Positions 7,885-15,738 of a stretch of DNA of 64,000 nt are shown here, piece after piece. Each line of letters starts with the position of its first letter. The stretch's first letter is position 1. The stretch is from Arthrobacter sp. DNA4 (GTDB lineage Bacteria > Actinomycetota > Actinomycetes > Actinomycetales > Micrococcaceae), in NCBI RefSeq assembly GCF_024362385.1, contig NZ_CP101466.1, forward strand, positions 3,038,001-3,102,000, in the 5' to 3' direction. Made by a program: the position numbers and the translations under genes. The notes beneath the pieces are model-generated. The model was given only the letters and a program-made list of their open reading frames with translations, was not told the origin of the DNA and did not search any database.

Positions 7885-9468
7885 TTAGCTGGCAGCCGCA
7901 CCCAGCGTGACGTCGAACGTCTGCTCCTTGCCGCTGCGCATGACGGTGATCTTCACGGTGGATCCAGCCGGCTGTTCGCGGACGGCCGCGGTCAGCTGGT
8001 TGGGTTCGCCGATGGTGAGGTCGTTGAACTTGGTGATGACGTCACCAACCTTGATGCCGGCCTTTCCGGCCGCCGAGTTGGGGTCGACGGTGGCGACGTC
8101 AGCCCCCACCGAGAACTCGGAGGATGCGCCCGACGAGGTCTTGGCCTTGACGCTGACGCCGAGCTGCCCGTGGGATGCCTTGCCGCTGTCGATGATTTCC
8201 TGCGCCACCCGCTTGGCGTTGTTGATGGGGATGCTGAACCCGACGCCGATATTGCCGCTCTGGGACGTTGACGTACCGGACCCCGCGGATGCGATGGCCA
8301 CGTTCACGCCGATGATCTCGCCCTTGCTGTTCACCAGGGCGCCGCCGGAGTTACCGGGGTTGATGGCTGCATCGGTCTGGATCACATTGATGGCGATGGA
8401 ACCCTCGCTTGAGCTTTGCTGGCTCTGGCCGCCGCCAGGAGGGGCGAACTGGAATCCCTGGTCACCCCCCTGGCTGTTGTCCCCGCCCTTGGGCGCTGCG
8501 GACGATGCCACGCTGATGGTCCGGTTGAGGGTGGACACGATGCCGTCCGTGACCGTTCCGGTCAGGCCGAGCGGGGAACCAATGGCGATGGCGGTATCGC
8601 CAACGTTGAGCTTGGAGGAATCACCGAGCGTGGCGGGGGTGAGTCCTGACGTGTCGTCAACCTTGATGACGGCGAGGTCGGACAGCGGGTCGGTGCCCAC
8701 CAGTTTTGCGGGCAGGACCTTTCCGTCGCTGGTGCGGATTTCCAGGCTGGCGCTGGCAGTCTGGCCATCGAGGGTCACCACGTGCGTGTTGGTCAGGATG
8801 TGCCCCTGGTCGTCCAGGACGATGCCGGAACCGGTGCCCCCGGAGCTGCCGCTGGTGGCGCTGATGGTGACGACGCTCGGCGAGGCCTTCACGGCGGCTG
8901 CGGTGATGGCGTTGACATCGTCCTTGTTGTTCACGATGACCGTGCCGGGCTGGTTGCTGCTGCCGACGGTTGAGGTGCTGGACCCGGTGTTGCCAAACAT
9001 TTCACCGGCACCAACTGTTGCCACTCCGCCGCCCACGAGTCCTGCCGCGAGGATGCTTGCCACGAGGGTGCCGACGCCGAAGCTTGCCTTCCGGCGCGGG
9101 GCATCCTTGGGGTTTGGCGCCAGTCCCACACTTCCGTTGGGAGCCCCTTGGCCGCCGCCATGCATGGGGTGGCCGTGCTGGTCCTGCTGCTGGCCATAAT
9201 GTCCGGACTGGCCATAGAACGGCTGCCGCTGCGGGTAGACGGGGCGCGGCGCACCCGGCAATTCCTGGGTTTCATGGGGCCCGGCGGCCCTCTGCCGGTG
9301 GTCCCCTGCGTTGTAGCCACCCTCAGATCCCCCGGTGGCTCCGCCATTCCCATACTGAGCAGGTGCCGGGCGGTCTCCGGGCTGCTGCGGGCCCTGCTGC
9401 TGCCACGGGTTCCGGCTGTCCCCCTGGTTGTCCTCCGGGACCGGTCCTGGGGTTTGATTCTCAGTCAT
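7885..9468 (-). CDS. htrA: HtrA/DegP-like membrane-anchored serine protease with PDZ domain
   Basis: A 527-residue protein. Residues 1-125 are a Gln/Gly/Pro-rich cytoplasmic stretch and about 130-153 a single membrane anchor. The trypsin-like domain carries His229 (ILTNTHVV), Asp264 (DPLSDLAVIKVD) and Ser374 (NPGNSGGAL). A Gly/Gln/Ser-rich loop at about 323-355 interrupts the protease domain. Residues 430-520 form a PDZ domain. HtrA proteases degrade or sense misfolded proteins outside the membrane. ATG 9468 is chosen after a GAAAGGAAG site. It is divergent from the TPM-domain/PspA operon, so an envelope-stress role is inferred. Confidence 0.9.
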   Translation of the reverse strand: MTENQTPGPVPEDNQGDSRNPWQQQGPQQPGDRPAPAQYGNGGATGGSEGGYNAGDHRQRAAGPHETQELPGAPRPVYPQRQPFYGQSGHYGQQQDQHGHPMHGGGQGAPNGSVGLAPNPKDAPRRKASFGVGTLVASILAAGLVGGGVATVGAGEMFGNTGSSTSTVGSSNQPGTVIVNNKDDVNAITAAAVKASPSVVTISATSGSSGGTGSGIVLDDQGHILTNTHVVTLDGQTASASLEIRTSDGKVLPAKLVGTDPLSDLAVIKVDDTSGLTPATLGDSSKLNVGDTAIAIGSPLGLTGTVTDGIVSTLNRTISVASSAAPKGGDNSQGGDQGFQFAPPGGGQSQQSSSEGSIAINVIQTDAAINPGNSGGALVNSKGEIIGVNVAIASAGSGTSTSQSGNIGVGFSIPINNAKRVAQEIIDSGKASHGQLGVSVKAKTSSGASSEFSVGADVATVDPNSAAGKAGIKVGDVITKFNDLTIGEPNQLTAAVREQPAGSTVKITVMRSGKEQTFDVTLGAAAS

Positions 9469-9610
9469 GGGACTTCCTTTCATCCTCGTCTGCCATTAAC
9501 TATGACCGGTCCCGCTGGAACAAGCTCGGATGTTTGCTGAAAGCTTCCTGAACGCCGGGCCGATGGCCGTTGCGCGCCGGAGCGTTTCGCTGGCGGCATA
9601 TTCGGCCGCA

Positions 9611-9639
9611 TGGACTGGCTGTGGGGTGCACCATAGAAT
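9611..9639 (+). promoter_or_regulatory. Sigma-70-type promoter for the TPM-pspA operon
   Basis: TGGACT (9611-9616), a 17-nt spacer and TAGAAT (9634-9639) make a good housekeeping promoter, predicting a leader of about 105 nt before the ATG at 9750. The remaining 281-nt divergent gap towards htrA holds a plausible minus-strand TAGTTAAT -10 element near 9500 and nothing else I recognise. Confidence 0.55.
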
Positions 9640-9749
9640 CAAGATGAATTGCCACAGCGACCTGCGGCTTCACACCAAGCGTGGGGGCGCTGCTGGATTC
9701 GACGACTGATTCGTCCCGAATCGGTGTCAGGCGTGCTGAAGGGTTGCAC

Positions 9750-11801
9750 ATGCGGTCAAAGTTCAAACGTATCCTCGCCGTGATCGGCCTTGCCGGGCTG
9801 CTGGCGGTACCCGCCGGCGCTGCCTGGGCCGAAGACCCGGTAACCATTCCCTCCGGGACCAATATCGTTGACAACGCCAACGTGCTGGGCAGCCGAAAGG
9901 GTGAGGTCCAGGATGCGATCCAGAAGCTGCTGAAGGACCACAAGTACAACCTCTACGTGGTCACGGTAAAGTCCTTCGACAACCCCTCCGACCCCACGGT
10001 CTGGAGCCAGGCTGTGGCAAAGACCAAGGGTATGGGCAAGGCGGACGTCATCCTTGCCATCGCCACCGACCAGGGCAAGTACTACTTCTCCCCCAATTCG
10101 GCCAGCGCCATCTATTCCAAGCGATCCAACATCACCCAGAATGCGGTGGTGGCCAACCTCGCAGGTGGCAAGAAGGACTACGCGCAGGCCGCCATTGACA
10201 CCGCCTCCGCCGTGGGGGACGCCGCAGGCGGCGGCAGCGGCAACGTCTCTTCCGGTAACGGCGCCGGAGCCGTCCTCCTGGTAGGTGCAGGCGTGGTGGT
10301 CGCTGGAGGCGGCGCCTACCTGTACTTCCGCAACCGCCGGAAGAAGGCCGCAGGCCAGGTGGCCTCCAGCGGAAGCTACGGCCCCCAGGGCGCCGAGCTC
10401 GACCCCCTGGCATCACTCAGCGTGGAGGAACTTCGCCGGAAGAGCGGTTCCCTGCTGATCGAAGCAGATGACGCCATCAAGTCCAGCGAGCAGGAACTCG
10501 GTTTCGCCCAGGCGCAGTACGGTGATTCCGCGGTCGGAAACTTCACCAAGGCCTTGGCGGAAGCGAAGGCCCACATGACGGAGTCCTTCAAGCTCCAGCA
10601 GCAGCTCGATGACCACATCCCGGATACGGAAGAGCAGCAGCGGACCTGGCTGGGTGAGATCATCCGCCGCTCGGAGGCCGCGCTCGAGTCCCTCCAGGAG
10701 CAGAAGGCGGACTTCGACTCCTTGCGGGAGCTGGAGAAGAACGCTCCCCAGGCCCTGGCAGCCGTCAACGCCGGAGCCCGCGAAGCCGATGGCAAGATCT
10801 CCAGCGCCGAACAGTCCCTGCAGGAAATGCGGTCCAAATACGCGGACAGCGCGCTGGCACAGGTTTCGGACAACATCGTGCAGGCCAAGGAACGGCTCGC
10901 CTTTGTGCAGAATGCATCCGAAACCGCCCAGCAGAAGCTCGGTTCGGGCGAAGGTAGCCTGGCGGCCGTGGCCGTCCGTGCGGCCGAGGAAAGCCTGCAC
11001 CAAACCAATGTCCTCCTGGACGCCATTTCCAAGGTCGCCACCAGCCTCGACGAGGCCCGCAACGGCCTGGAAGCCGCCGTTGTGGACACCTCCCAGGACC
11101 TGGCCCAGGCAAAGGCCATGATCCAGTCCGGCGCCCATGCGGAGCTGGTAAGCCCCGTAGCCGCGGTGGAGGCCGCCCTGGCACAGGTGAAAACCGAAAT
11201 CCAGGGCGGAAGGATCGACCCCATCGCCACCCTGCAGCGGGTGGAAACCGCCCACCAGTCCCTGGACCAGGCCCTGACCGGCATCCGCGACCAGCAGGAG
11301 CAGGCCCGCCGCGCGCAGGCATCCCTGCAGCAGACCATCATGTCGGCCCAGGCCCAGATCAGCGCCACCTCCGACTACATCACCGCCCGCCGCGGCGGCG
11401 TGGGCACCGAGGCACGCACCCGGCTGGCCGAGTCCCAGCGGAACCTCGACTACGCCTTGTCCATCGCCCGCACCGATCCCGTCACCGCACTCACCTACGC
11501 GCAGCAGGCCCATGCCCTGGCCGCGCAGGCCGCGCAGCTGGCCCAGGCAGACGTGGACCACTTTGACGGCTACGCGAACCAGGGCTTCAGCCGCGGCGGC
11601 ATGTTCGGCGGCGGAGGCGGCGGCGGCCTCGGCGGTGCCATCCTGGGCGGCATCCTGATCAACTCCATCCTTAACGGGGGCCACGGAGGCTGGGGCGGCG
11701 GTGGCGGCTGGGGCGACGGCGGCGGTGGCGGCGGCTTCGGCGGCGGCGGCGGGGACTTTGGCGGCGGCGACTTCGGCGGCGGCGACTCCGGCAGTTTCTA
11801 G
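9750..11801 (+). CDS. TPM-domain membrane protein with long coiled region and Gly-rich tail
   Basis: A 683-residue protein. A signal peptide ends near AWA at residue 27. Residues 30-160 form a TPM domain (NIVDNANVLGSRKGEVQDAIQKL, YNLYVVTV, GKADVILAIATDQGKYYF), as in the YgcG family. A second membrane helix lies at about 175-198 and is followed by a long Ala/Gln/Glu-rich helical region. The last 60 residues are nearly all Gly with Trp, Asp and Phe. ATG 9750 is preferred over 9681 because the signal peptide starts there and GAAGGG precedes it. pspA follows 107 nt downstream, so a joint role in membrane protection is likely. The exact activity is unknown. Confidence 0.85.
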   Translation: MRSKFKRILAVIGLAGLLAVPAGAAWAEDPVTIPSGTNIVDNANVLGSRKGEVQDAIQKLLKDHKYNLYVVTVKSFDNPSDPTVWSQAVAKTKGMGKADVILAIATDQGKYYFSPNSASAIYSKRSNITQNAVVANLAGGKKDYAQAAIDTASAVGDAAGGGSGNVSSGNGAGAVLLVGAGVVVAGGGAYLYFRNRRKKAAGQVASSGSYGPQGAELDPLASLSVEELRRKSGSLLIEADDAIKSSEQELGFAQAQYGDSAVGNFTKALAEAKAHMTESFKLQQQLDDHIPDTEEQQRTWLGEIIRRSEAALESLQEQKADFDSLRELEKNAPQALAAVNAGAREADGKISSAEQSLQEMRSKYADSALAQVSDNIVQAKERLAFVQNASETAQQKLGSGEGSLAAVAVRAAEESLHQTNVLLDAISKVATSLDEARNGLEAAVVDTSQDLAQAKAMIQSGAHAELVSPVAAVEAALAQVKTEIQGGRIDPIATLQRVETAHQSLDQALTGIRDQQEQARRAQASLQQTIMSAQAQISATSDYITARRGGVGTEARTRLAESQRNLDYALSIARTDPVTALTYAQQAHALAAQAAQLAQADVDHFDGYANQGFSRGGMFGGGGGGGLGGAILGGILINSILNGGHGGWGGGGGWGDGGGGGGFGGGGGDFGGGDFGGGDSGSF

Positions 11802-11908
11802 AGACTTCCGCCGGACGCGCCGGAAGATCCCGGCAGGCGGACAGACGCAGTACACCACTGTGCACCGGTTCCAGTGGTCAACACAGAGCAGGACGAAAGG
11901 CAAACACC

Positions 11909-12697
11909 ATGGTTAAGCAGTCCATTTTCGGCCGGATCGCGCAGCTGGCAAAGGCGAACATCAACTCCTTGCTGGACAACGCCGAAGATCCGCAGAGGAT
12001 GTTGGACCAGATGGTCCGCGACTACACCAACAACATCGCAGAAGCCGAGTCTGCCGTGGCGCAGACCATCGGCAACCTCCGGATGCTGGAAGACGACTAC
12101 AACGAGGACGTCAACAACGCCCGCGACTGGGGCAACAAGGCCCTTGCCGCTTCCCGCAAGGCTGATGAGTTCCGCGCGGCCGGTGATGTAGCCGACGCCG
12201 AGAAGTTCGACAACCTGGCAAAGGTGGCGTTGCAGCGCCAGATGGCGGCGGAAAGTGAAGCAAAGGGTGCAGAGCCGAGCATCGCCTCCCAGCGGGAGGT
12301 AGTGGACAAGCTGAAGACCGGCCTGGAACAGATGAAGAACAAGCTCAACCAGCTGACCAGCAAGCGCAACGAGCTTGTTGCCCGGTCCAAGACGGCGGCG
12401 GCACAGTCCCAGGTCCACGACGCCATCAAGAGCATCGACATCATGGACCCCACCAGCGAGGTGGGCCGCTTCGAGGAAAAGATCCGCCGCGAAGAGGCCA
12501 AGGTCCGTGGGCAGCAGGAGCTCGCAGCATCCAGCCTGGACGCACAGTTCAACCAGCTGGAGGACTTGGGTGAGCAGACGGAGATCGATGCCCGGCTGGC
12601 GGCCCTCAAGGCCGGAAACTCCAAGCCTGCCCTTGGCGCCGCGGGCTCCGCATCAACCGAATCGACCGTGGACGAAGCCGACTTCGACAAGCTCTAA
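11909..12697 (+). CDS. pspA: PspA/IM30 family phage-shock protein
   Basis: A 262-residue, almost wholly alpha-helical protein. It starts FGRIAQLAKANINSLLDNAEDP, the amphipathic helix and hinge typical of PspA. Long coiled-coil helices run through about residues 25-220, and the C-terminus is an acidic low-complexity tail. PspA binds stressed membranes and polymerises as an ESCRT-III-like coat. It is preceded by the TPM-domain protein and divergent from an HtrA protease, consistent with membrane-stress duty. No PspF or ClgR-type regulator is next to it. Confidence 0.92.
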   Translation: MVKQSIFGRIAQLAKANINSLLDNAEDPQRMLDQMVRDYTNNIAEAESAVAQTIGNLRMLEDDYNEDVNNARDWGNKALAASRKADEFRAAGDVADAEKFDNLAKVALQRQMAAESEAKGAEPSIASQREVVDKLKTGLEQMKNKLNQLTSKRNELVARSKTAAAQSQVHDAIKSIDIMDPTSEVGRFEEKIRREEAKVRGQQELAASSLDAQFNQLEDLGEQTEIDARLAALKAGNSKPALGAAGSASTESTVDEADFDKL

Positions 12698-12725
12698 AGT
12701 TCGGGGCACCGCCTCCAGCTGATAC

Positions 12726-12757
12726 GCAATGGCCGGGACCGTGGTCCCGGCCATTGC
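12726..12757. terminator. Hairpin terminator after pspA
   Basis: A perfect 15-bp inverted repeat (12726-12740 and 12743-12757) is separated by GT, so the practical loop opens in the stem. It lies 29 nt after pspA and 28 nt before the photolyase gene. No U tract follows. Confidence 0.6.
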
Positions 12758-12784
12758 TGCGTCCGCTGTGTGTAGCGTGGTGCC

Positions 12785-14212
12785 ATGACTTCTTCTGATG
12801 GCACGTCCCTGGTTTGGCTGCGCGATGACCTGAGGTTGGACGACAACCCGGCCCTCGCAGAGGCCGCCGGTCGGGATGCGCCGCTTACAGTGGTTTACGT
12901 CCTGGACGAGGAGTCCGACGGCGTGCGGCCCCTTGGTGGGGCAGCGCGCTGGTGGCTGCACCACTCCCTGGCCGCACTGTCCGCCGACCTCGAAAGCAAG
13001 GGATCCCGCCTGGTACTCCGGCGTGGCCCCGCCGGCGACGTCATCAGGGACCTTGCTGTCCGGACGAAGGCAAGCCACCTGTTCTGGAACCGCCGTTACG
13101 GGCAACCCGAACGGACTATCGACGCCGGGCTCAAGGAGTGGGCGGCCGGGAACGGGATCGAGGCCGCAAGCTGCCAGGCGAACCTGCTCTTCGAGCCCTG
13201 GACAGTGAAGACGGGGGCGGGCGGGCCCTACAAGGTGTATTCGCCCTTCTGGCGGGCGTGCCTGGCATCCCAGGACATCCGTGACCCCTACGAGGCGCCG
13301 GACGCGTTGCCCGGTCCCGCGCCTGCCGGGAAGGGCCTTCCTGCCAGTGACACGCTCAGCAGCTGGCAGGCCCTGCCCTCCAAACGCGATTGGAGCGCCG
13401 GACTGGCCGCCACGTGGGTGCCCGGTGAAAAAGGCGCCCTGGACCGGCTCGAGGACTTCCTGGACGGGCCCATCGAGGAGTACGGGACGGGCCGGAACCT
13501 GCCCGGCACCGAGGGCACCAGCCGACTCTCACCACATTTGCGCTTCGGTGAAGTGAGCCCGTTCCGCGTGTGGCGCGAGATTCGCCGCCGGCATCCCCGC
13601 GAGGTCCCTTCCGACGTCGGCACCTACCGGGCCGAACTGGGCTGGCGGGAATTCAACTGGCACCTGCTGTACCACAACCCCGACCTGGCGACCCGCAACT
13701 TCCGGCCCGCCTTCGACAAATTCCAGTGGGCCTCCCCCAGCCGGCAGGAGCTGGCCGCGTGGCAGCAGGGAAACACCGGCTACCCGCTGGTGGACGCCGG
13801 GATGCGGCAACTGTGGCAGACAGGCTGGATGCACAACCGGGTGCGCATGGCCGCCGCGTCATTCCTGGTCAAGAACCTCCTGACCGACTGGAGGGTCGGG
13901 GAGGAATGGTTCTGGGACACCCTGGTGGATGCCGATGCCGCCAACAACCCCGCCAACTGGCAGTGGGTGGCTGGCTCGGGGGCGGACGCCTCGCCCTATT
14001 ACCGGATCTTCAACCCGGTGACCCAAAGTAAGAAGTTCGACGCCGACGGCAGCTACCTGAGGGCCTTCATCCCCGAACTCCGGGAACTCAAAGGCAAGGA
14101 AATCCACGAACCGTGGGCGGCGGATACCGACGGATACCCCCAGCCGCTCGTGGACCTGCCCGGGTCGCGGGAACGGGCCCTGGACGCCTACCAGAAGCTC
14201 AAGGACGCCTGA
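12785..14212 (+). CDS. phr: Deoxyribodipyrimidine photolyase
   Basis: A 475-residue photolyase/cryptochrome. The N-terminal Rossmann antenna domain begins LVWLRDDLRLDDNPAL. The C-terminal FAD domain has GYPLVDAGMRQLWQTGWMHN, RMAAASFLVKNLL and WFWDTLVDADAANNPANWQW, which match class I CPD photolyases, including the tryptophans of the electron-transfer chain. The protein uses blue light to split UV-induced pyrimidine dimers. Its length is typical. It stands alone, with its 3' end close to the convergent cytochrome b gene. Confidence 0.93.
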   Translation: MTSSDGTSLVWLRDDLRLDDNPALAEAAGRDAPLTVVYVLDEESDGVRPLGGAARWWLHHSLAALSADLESKGSRLVLRRGPAGDVIRDLAVRTKASHLFWNRRYGQPERTIDAGLKEWAAGNGIEAASCQANLLFEPWTVKTGAGGPYKVYSPFWRACLASQDIRDPYEAPDALPGPAPAGKGLPASDTLSSWQALPSKRDWSAGLAATWVPGEKGALDRLEDFLDGPIEEYGTGRNLPGTEGTSRLSPHLRFGEVSPFRVWREIRRRHPREVPSDVGTYRAELGWREFNWHLLYHNPDLATRNFRPAFDKFQWASPSRQELAAWQQGNTGYPLVDAGMRQLWQTGWMHNRVRMAAASFLVKNLLTDWRVGEEWFWDTLVDADAANNPANWQWVAGSGADASPYYRIFNPVTQSKKFDADGSYLRAFIPELRELKGKEIHEPWAADTDGYPQPLVDLPGSRERALDAYQKLKDA

Positions 14213-14236
14213 CGTCGCCCCCGCGGCGCTGCCCCG

Positions 14237-15169
14237 TCAGCGGCTGACCTTGCCCATCAGGGACGCGATGGGCCGCAGGAAGACCGGCCGGGCCAGGAAC
14301 CAGGCCGCCACCATGACCGCCACGGAGGCGAGGAATACCCAGAAGCCAAACCAGCCGTCGTCGTCGCGGACCCCGTACATGTGGTTCAGGTTCCGCAGTG
14401 CGCCCGTGGTGAGCACCAGGAAGACGTGGACCACGATGAAGGCCACAAAGTAGATCATTACCGGGAAGTGGACGGCACGGGCCCATTCGATGGGGAACGC
14501 CTTGTTGAGGCCGGTTGCCTTCTTGGGCCAGGCTCCGGACATCCGCAGGCCCGTGATGAACGAGAGCGGCGCCGCGATGAAGACGGTCACAAAGTATGCC
14601 AGCAGCTGCAGTGCGTTGTAGTTGATCCAGCCGTCCTCGGTGGGCCAATCCAGCGACGCGTACTGCAGCGCGGCTGAGAGCGCGTTGGGGAAGACGTCCC
14701 AGCTGGTGGGGACAATGCGCATCCACTGCCCGGTAGCGAACAGCAGGACCGCGAAGATGAGCCCGTTGAGGATCCAGAGGGCATCCAGGGTCAGGTGGAA
14801 CCACAGTTCGAGGCTGATCTTGGTGGGCGCGTTCCTGGTGCGGATCAGGCCCTTGTTGTTCCTGGTCCAGTACCCGCTGGGCCGGGTGGTGGTCCGGACC
14901 TGCCACCCCGTCCGGATGATCAGGAGCAGGAAGAACGCATTGAGGAAGTGCTGCCAGGCCAGCCAGGCGGGGAATCCCACGGGCGCGTTGTCCGGCAGTT
15001 CGGACCGGCCCGGGTAGTCGGCGACAAAGGATGCCACGGCCGGCAGTCCGATGAGCAGCCTGGCCAACAGCACCACCAGGACCAGTGCCACGAGGACGGC
15101 GGGAACCATCCAGTAAAGCCGGGACCGCTTACCCGTCGCGGAGCCGGGCTTCTTCGTGGGTGTGGCCAT
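14237..15169 (-). CDS. Membrane cytochrome b/b6-domain protein
   Basis: A 310-residue integral membrane protein with about six helices. Histidines in or next to helices (WQHFLNAFF, LWFHLTLDAL, RAVHFPVMIYFV and VVHVFLVL) fit a di-haem cytochrome b561/formate dehydrogenase gamma-like fold. It probably passes electrons between quinone and a partner that is not encoded here. No molybdopterin oxidoreductase gene is adjacent. ATG 15169 is preceded by GAGAGG, and a TAGTAT at 15240-15235 could be the -10 element. Confidence 0.75.
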   Translation of the reverse strand: MATPTKKPGSATGKRSRLYWMVPAVLVALVLVVLLARLLIGLPAVASFVADYPGRSELPDNAPVGFPAWLAWQHFLNAFFLLLIIRTGWQVRTTTRPSGYWTRNNKGLIRTRNAPTKISLELWFHLTLDALWILNGLIFAVLLFATGQWMRIVPTSWDVFPNALSAALQYASLDWPTEDGWINYNALQLLAYFVTVFIAAPLSFITGLRMSGAWPKKATGLNKAFPIEWARAVHFPVMIYFVAFIVVHVFLVLTTGALRNLNHMYGVRDDDGWFGFWVFLASVAVMVAAWFLARPVFLRPIASLMGKVSR

Positions 15170-15266
15170 CGAACAACATACCTCTCAGGAATGACGGGGG
15201 GCTGCCCGCAGATCGCGGGACCCTTCGAAAGAGAATACTAGGAACTGGGCGCATCCAAGGAAAAGA

Positions 15267-15302
15267 AAGGCCCCGCCCGGCGTAACTGCCGGTCGGGGCC
15301 TT
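15267..15302 (-). terminator. Terminator of the first tRNA-fMet gene
   Basis: Arms AAGGCCCCG (15267-15275) and CGGGGCCTT (15294-15302), with an inner CCGGC/GCCGG stem, sit 7 nt past the tRNA 3' end on the minus strand. The minus-strand sequence beyond the stem is UUUCUUUU, a suitable U tract. Confidence 0.75.
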
Positions 15303-15308
15303 CATAAG

Positions 15309-15382
15309 TTGCGGGGACAGGATTTGAACCTGTGACCTCTGGGTTATGAGCCCAGCGAGCTACCGAACTGCTCCACCCCGCG
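15309..15382 (-). tRNA. Initiator tRNA-fMet (CAU), copy 1
   Basis: The minus strand folds into a 74-nt tRNA without encoded CCA. The anticodon is CAU and the anticodon stem has three stacked G:C pairs (CTGGG/CCCAG). The first base pair is a C1-A72 mismatch. The last two features mark initiator tRNA rather than elongator Met. It is identical to the copy at 15548-15621. Confidence 0.95.
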
Positions 15383-15505
15383 TCGCTTGATCAACACTAC
15401 CCTACTTTCGCGGCCGCCCTCACCACCACACCACGAGCCCGCCGTCACCGGTGAACCCACCCGTGAACCACAGCGCCCGGGAAAGCAAAAGAACCGGGCA
15501 AAGCG

Positions 15506-15541
15506 AAAGACCCGGACATTGTTTCCAATGTCCGGGTCTTT
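15506..15541 (-). terminator. Terminator of the second tRNA-fMet gene
   Basis: Perfect 16-bp arms (15506-15521 and 15526-15541) with loop TTTC lie 6 nt past the 3' end of the second tRNA on the minus strand. The stem begins with AAAGACCCGG, so the minus-strand RNA ends in a short run of U. Confidence 0.8.
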
Positions 15542-15547
15542 CCTCAG

Positions 15548-15621
15548 TTGCGGGGACAGGATTTGAACCTGTGACCTCTGGGTTATGAGCCCAGCGAGCT
15601 ACCGAACTGCTCCACCCCGCG
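15548..15621 (-). tRNA. Initiator tRNA-fMet (CAU), copy 2
   Basis: Identical over its 74 nt, and for a few flanking bases, to the tRNA at 15309-15382. It has the same C1-A72 mismatch and triple G:C anticodon stem. It is separated from copy 1 by its own terminator, so the two are probably independent transcription units or processed separately. Confidence 0.95.
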
Positions 15622-15738
15622 TCGCAAGAACTACTTTACCGGGAGGTGAACCGCAGGCCAAATCGTGGCGGCGTGACGTCCGTTACGCCGCCCGGCACCC
15701 AGCCCCGCGGGGACCGGGTGCCGGGTGCCGCCGTCGTA

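Noticed and set aside
10413..11903. A 496-codon open frame on the minus strand
   Set aside because: It is antisense to the TPM-domain gene; its Ala-rich start mirrors the glycine tail of that gene.
15309..15621. Duplicate tRNA genes considered as an integration site with a mobile element
   Set aside because: No integrase or foreign gene lies between or beside them, and the 165-nt gap holds only a terminator and spacer.
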